Shown here piece by piece: positions 4,396-5,450 of a DNA stretch of 5,450 nt. This DNA comes from Spirochaetes bacterium RBG_16_67_19 (lineage in GTDB: Bacteria; Spirochaetota; Spirochaetia; SZUA-6; DRHE01): positions 1-5,450 of the forward strand of contig MIBK01000103.1 of the NCBI GenBank assembly GCA_001829505.1, written 5' to 3'. Position 1 is the stretch's first letter. Each line of letters starts with the position of its first letter. The notes beneath the pieces are model-generated. The model saw nothing but the letters and a program-made list of their open reading frames with translations. It was not told the DNA's origin and ran no database searches. A program made the translations under genes and the position numbers.

Positions 4396-5450
4396 GCGCG
4401 AAGAAGCCGGTCAAGCGCTCGCCGGCAAAGAAGCCGGCCGCCCGGAAGGCGGCGCCGAAGAAAGCAGCCGTCAAAACGGCAACCCCCATGGCGGCGGCCT
4501 CCGCGCCGACCGCGGGCGTTCCCGGAGCAGGCGCGCCGCGCACGCGCTTTGTGGAGATCGAGCTGAATGGGCGGCGTCTTCTGGCCCGGCCCGAGCAGAC
4601 CATCCTGGATGTGGCCGAGGCCCAGGGCCTGCGCATCCCCACCCTCTGCCACGACCCTCGCCTGGAGCCCTACGCCTCCTGCTGGGTGTGCGTGGTGCGC
4701 GTCGAGGGGGCCAAGGGCTTCGTGCCGGCCTGTTCCACCAAGGTTCGGCAGGGCATGCGGGTCACTACCGACGACGCGGACCTGCGGGCCACCCGGCGCA
4801 TGGCTCTGGAGTTGATGCTGTCCAACCATTACGGGGACTGCAAGGCGCCGTGCACCCTGACCTGCCCCTCCAACCTGGACGTGCAGGGCTACCTGGGCCT
4901 GATCGCCAACGGCAATGACCGGGAGGCCCTGGCCCTGATCAAGCGCGACTGCCCCTTCCCGCTGTCCATCGGCCGAGTCTGCCCGCGGCCCTGCGAGGAG
5001 GCCTGCCGCCGCAACCTGGTGGACGAGCCGGTAGGGATCGACTGGTGCAAACGCTACGCGGCCGACCTGGACATGAGCTCCGCGGCCCCGCACGACCCGC
5101 CCGTGGCCGCCAAGATCGGCCGGCGCGTGGTGGTGATCGGCGCGGGCCCGGCGGGCCTCTCCGCCGCCTACTACCTGGCCCAGGCCGGCGTGGCGGTGAC
5201 CGTGCTGGAGTCCGAGGAGAAGGCCGGGGGCATGCTGCGCTACGGCATCCCCGACTACCGCCTGCCGCAGCCGGTTCTGGACCAGGAGGTCCAGAGCATC
5301 CTGCGCCTGGGCGTGGAGCTGAAAACCGGCGCGCGCCTGGGCCGGGACGTGCAGCTGGAGGAGCTGCGCAAGTCCTACGACGCCGTGCTCCTGGCCTTCG
5401 GGGCCTGGAAGGGCCAGGGACTGCGCATCCAGGGCGAGGACCGCCCGGGC
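4392..5450 (+). CDS. NuoG-type [2Fe-2S] / GltD-NfnB-type FAD-dependent oxidoreductase fusion (3' end beyond window)
   Basis: 353 codons are visible with no stop. Residues 1-50 form a basic, low-complexity tail with 11 Lys/Arg between residues 4 and 28. Residues 52-125 form a NuoG-type [2Fe-2S] ferredoxin with C86-x10-C97-x2-C100-x13-C114. Residues 140-230 match the iron-sulfur domain of GltD/NfnB: H146, C150, C154, C158 with CPSNLDVQGYL, then C187 and CPRPCEEAC (C197, C201, C205) leading into RRNLVDEP. An FAD Rossmann fold begins at 244 with VVVIGAGPAGLSAAYYLAQAG and continues through the GltD hallmark GGMLRYGIPDYRLP (279-292). The window ends before the expected second, NAD(P)H-binding Rossmann domain. 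GltD and NfnB relatives exchange electrons between NADPH, FAD and [4Fe-4S] clusters. Here the extra [2Fe-2S] domain could link the protein to the NuoF-like subunit. The GTG start overlaps the upstream stop by 4 bases. Annotators may call such proteins glutamate synthase beta chain, but no large glutamate synthase subunit is visible and the neighbours argue against that role. Confidence 0.9.
   Translation, partial: MSAKKPVKRSPAKKPAARKAAPKKAAVKTATPMAAASAPTAGVPGAGAPRTRFVEIELNGRRLLARPEQTILDVAEAQGLRIPTLCHDPRLEPYASCWVCVVRVEGAKGFVPACSTKVRQGMRVTTDDADLRATRRMALELMLSNHYGDCKAPCTLTCPSNLDVQGYLGLIANGNDREALALIKRDCPFPLSIGRVCPRPCEEACRRNLVDEPVGIDWCKRYAADLDMSSAAPHDPPVAAKIGRRVVVIGAGPAGLSAAYYLAQAGVAVTVLESEEKAGGMLRYGIPDYRLPQPVLDQEVQSILRLGVELKTGARLGRDVQLEELRKSYDAVLLAFGAWKGQGLRIQGEDRPG

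Noticed and set aside
4385..4918. Plus-strand frame of 177 codons overlapping the start of the GltD-like gene
   Set aside because: It is out of frame with the motif-bearing reading frame that begins at GTG 4392 and shows no domain.
4263..5093. 276-codon minus-strand frame opposite the GltD-like gene
   Set aside because: The plus strand encodes clear [2Fe-2S], GltD and FAD motifs through this stretch, while the antisense product has no recognisable features.
4392..5450. Glutamate synthase small subunit (gltD)
   Set aside because: GltD resemblance is real from about residue 140 onward, but the NuoG-type [2Fe-2S] domain and the NuoE/NuoF neighbours indicate a redox complex, and no glutamate synthase large subunit is visible.

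Overview
This is a strongly GC-rich window in which coding third positions are almost all G or C. Every oxidoreductase gene in it belongs to oxygen-sensitive, NAD(P)-linked iron-sulfur complexes. Together these suggest an anaerobic or fermentative bacterium, for example a Desulfobacterota-like, acetogenic/syntrophic or related high-GC lineage. I cannot assign a taxon from the sequence alone.

Layout. Positions 1-1988 on the minus strand hold two overlapping genes, read right to left: a PfkB-family sugar kinase (1988-990) and a SIS-domain sugar-phosphate isomerase/deaminase of the AgaS/GlmS type (1009 down to the window edge, incomplete). Positions 1989-2116 are a compact divergent intergenic region with a candidate promoter on each strand and a small perfect palindrome. 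Positions 2117-5450 on the plus strand hold three genes joined by 4-base start/stop overlaps: a NuoE-like [2Fe-2S] protein, a large NuoF/HydB-like NADH-FMN iron-sulfur protein, and the first 353 codons of a fusion protein. That fusion has a NuoG-type [2Fe-2S] domain, a GltD/NfnB-type iron-sulfur domain and an FAD Rossmann fold.

How the genes work together. The minus-strand pair looks like a small catabolic module for a phosphorylated ketose, amino sugar or Amadori-type sugar; its substrate cannot be read from sequence. The plus-strand trio looks like a soluble flavin/iron-sulfur complex. NADH would be handled by the FMN site of the NuoF-like subunit. Electrons could pass through the [2Fe-2S] cluster of the NuoE-like subunit and the C-terminal 2x[4Fe-4S] module of the NuoF-like subunit, and from there to a GltD-like subunit whose family handles NADPH. 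No hydrogenase or formate dehydrogenase catalytic gene lies within the window. The set therefore best resembles the electron-bifurcating transhydrogenases of the HydB/Bfu superfamily (NfnABC or Sporomusa-type Nfn, StnABC). The diaphorase part of a larger hydrogenase or formate dehydrogenase encoded downstream remains possible.

Points worth a second look are the three-cysteine N-terminal [2Fe-2S] domain of the NuoF-like protein, a lysine/alanine/proline-rich basic tail on the GltD-like protein, a Shine-Dalgarno-supported TTG start for the SIS gene, and unusual motif residues in the PfkB kinase. I found no RNA genes, mobile elements, CRISPR arrays or clear terminators.
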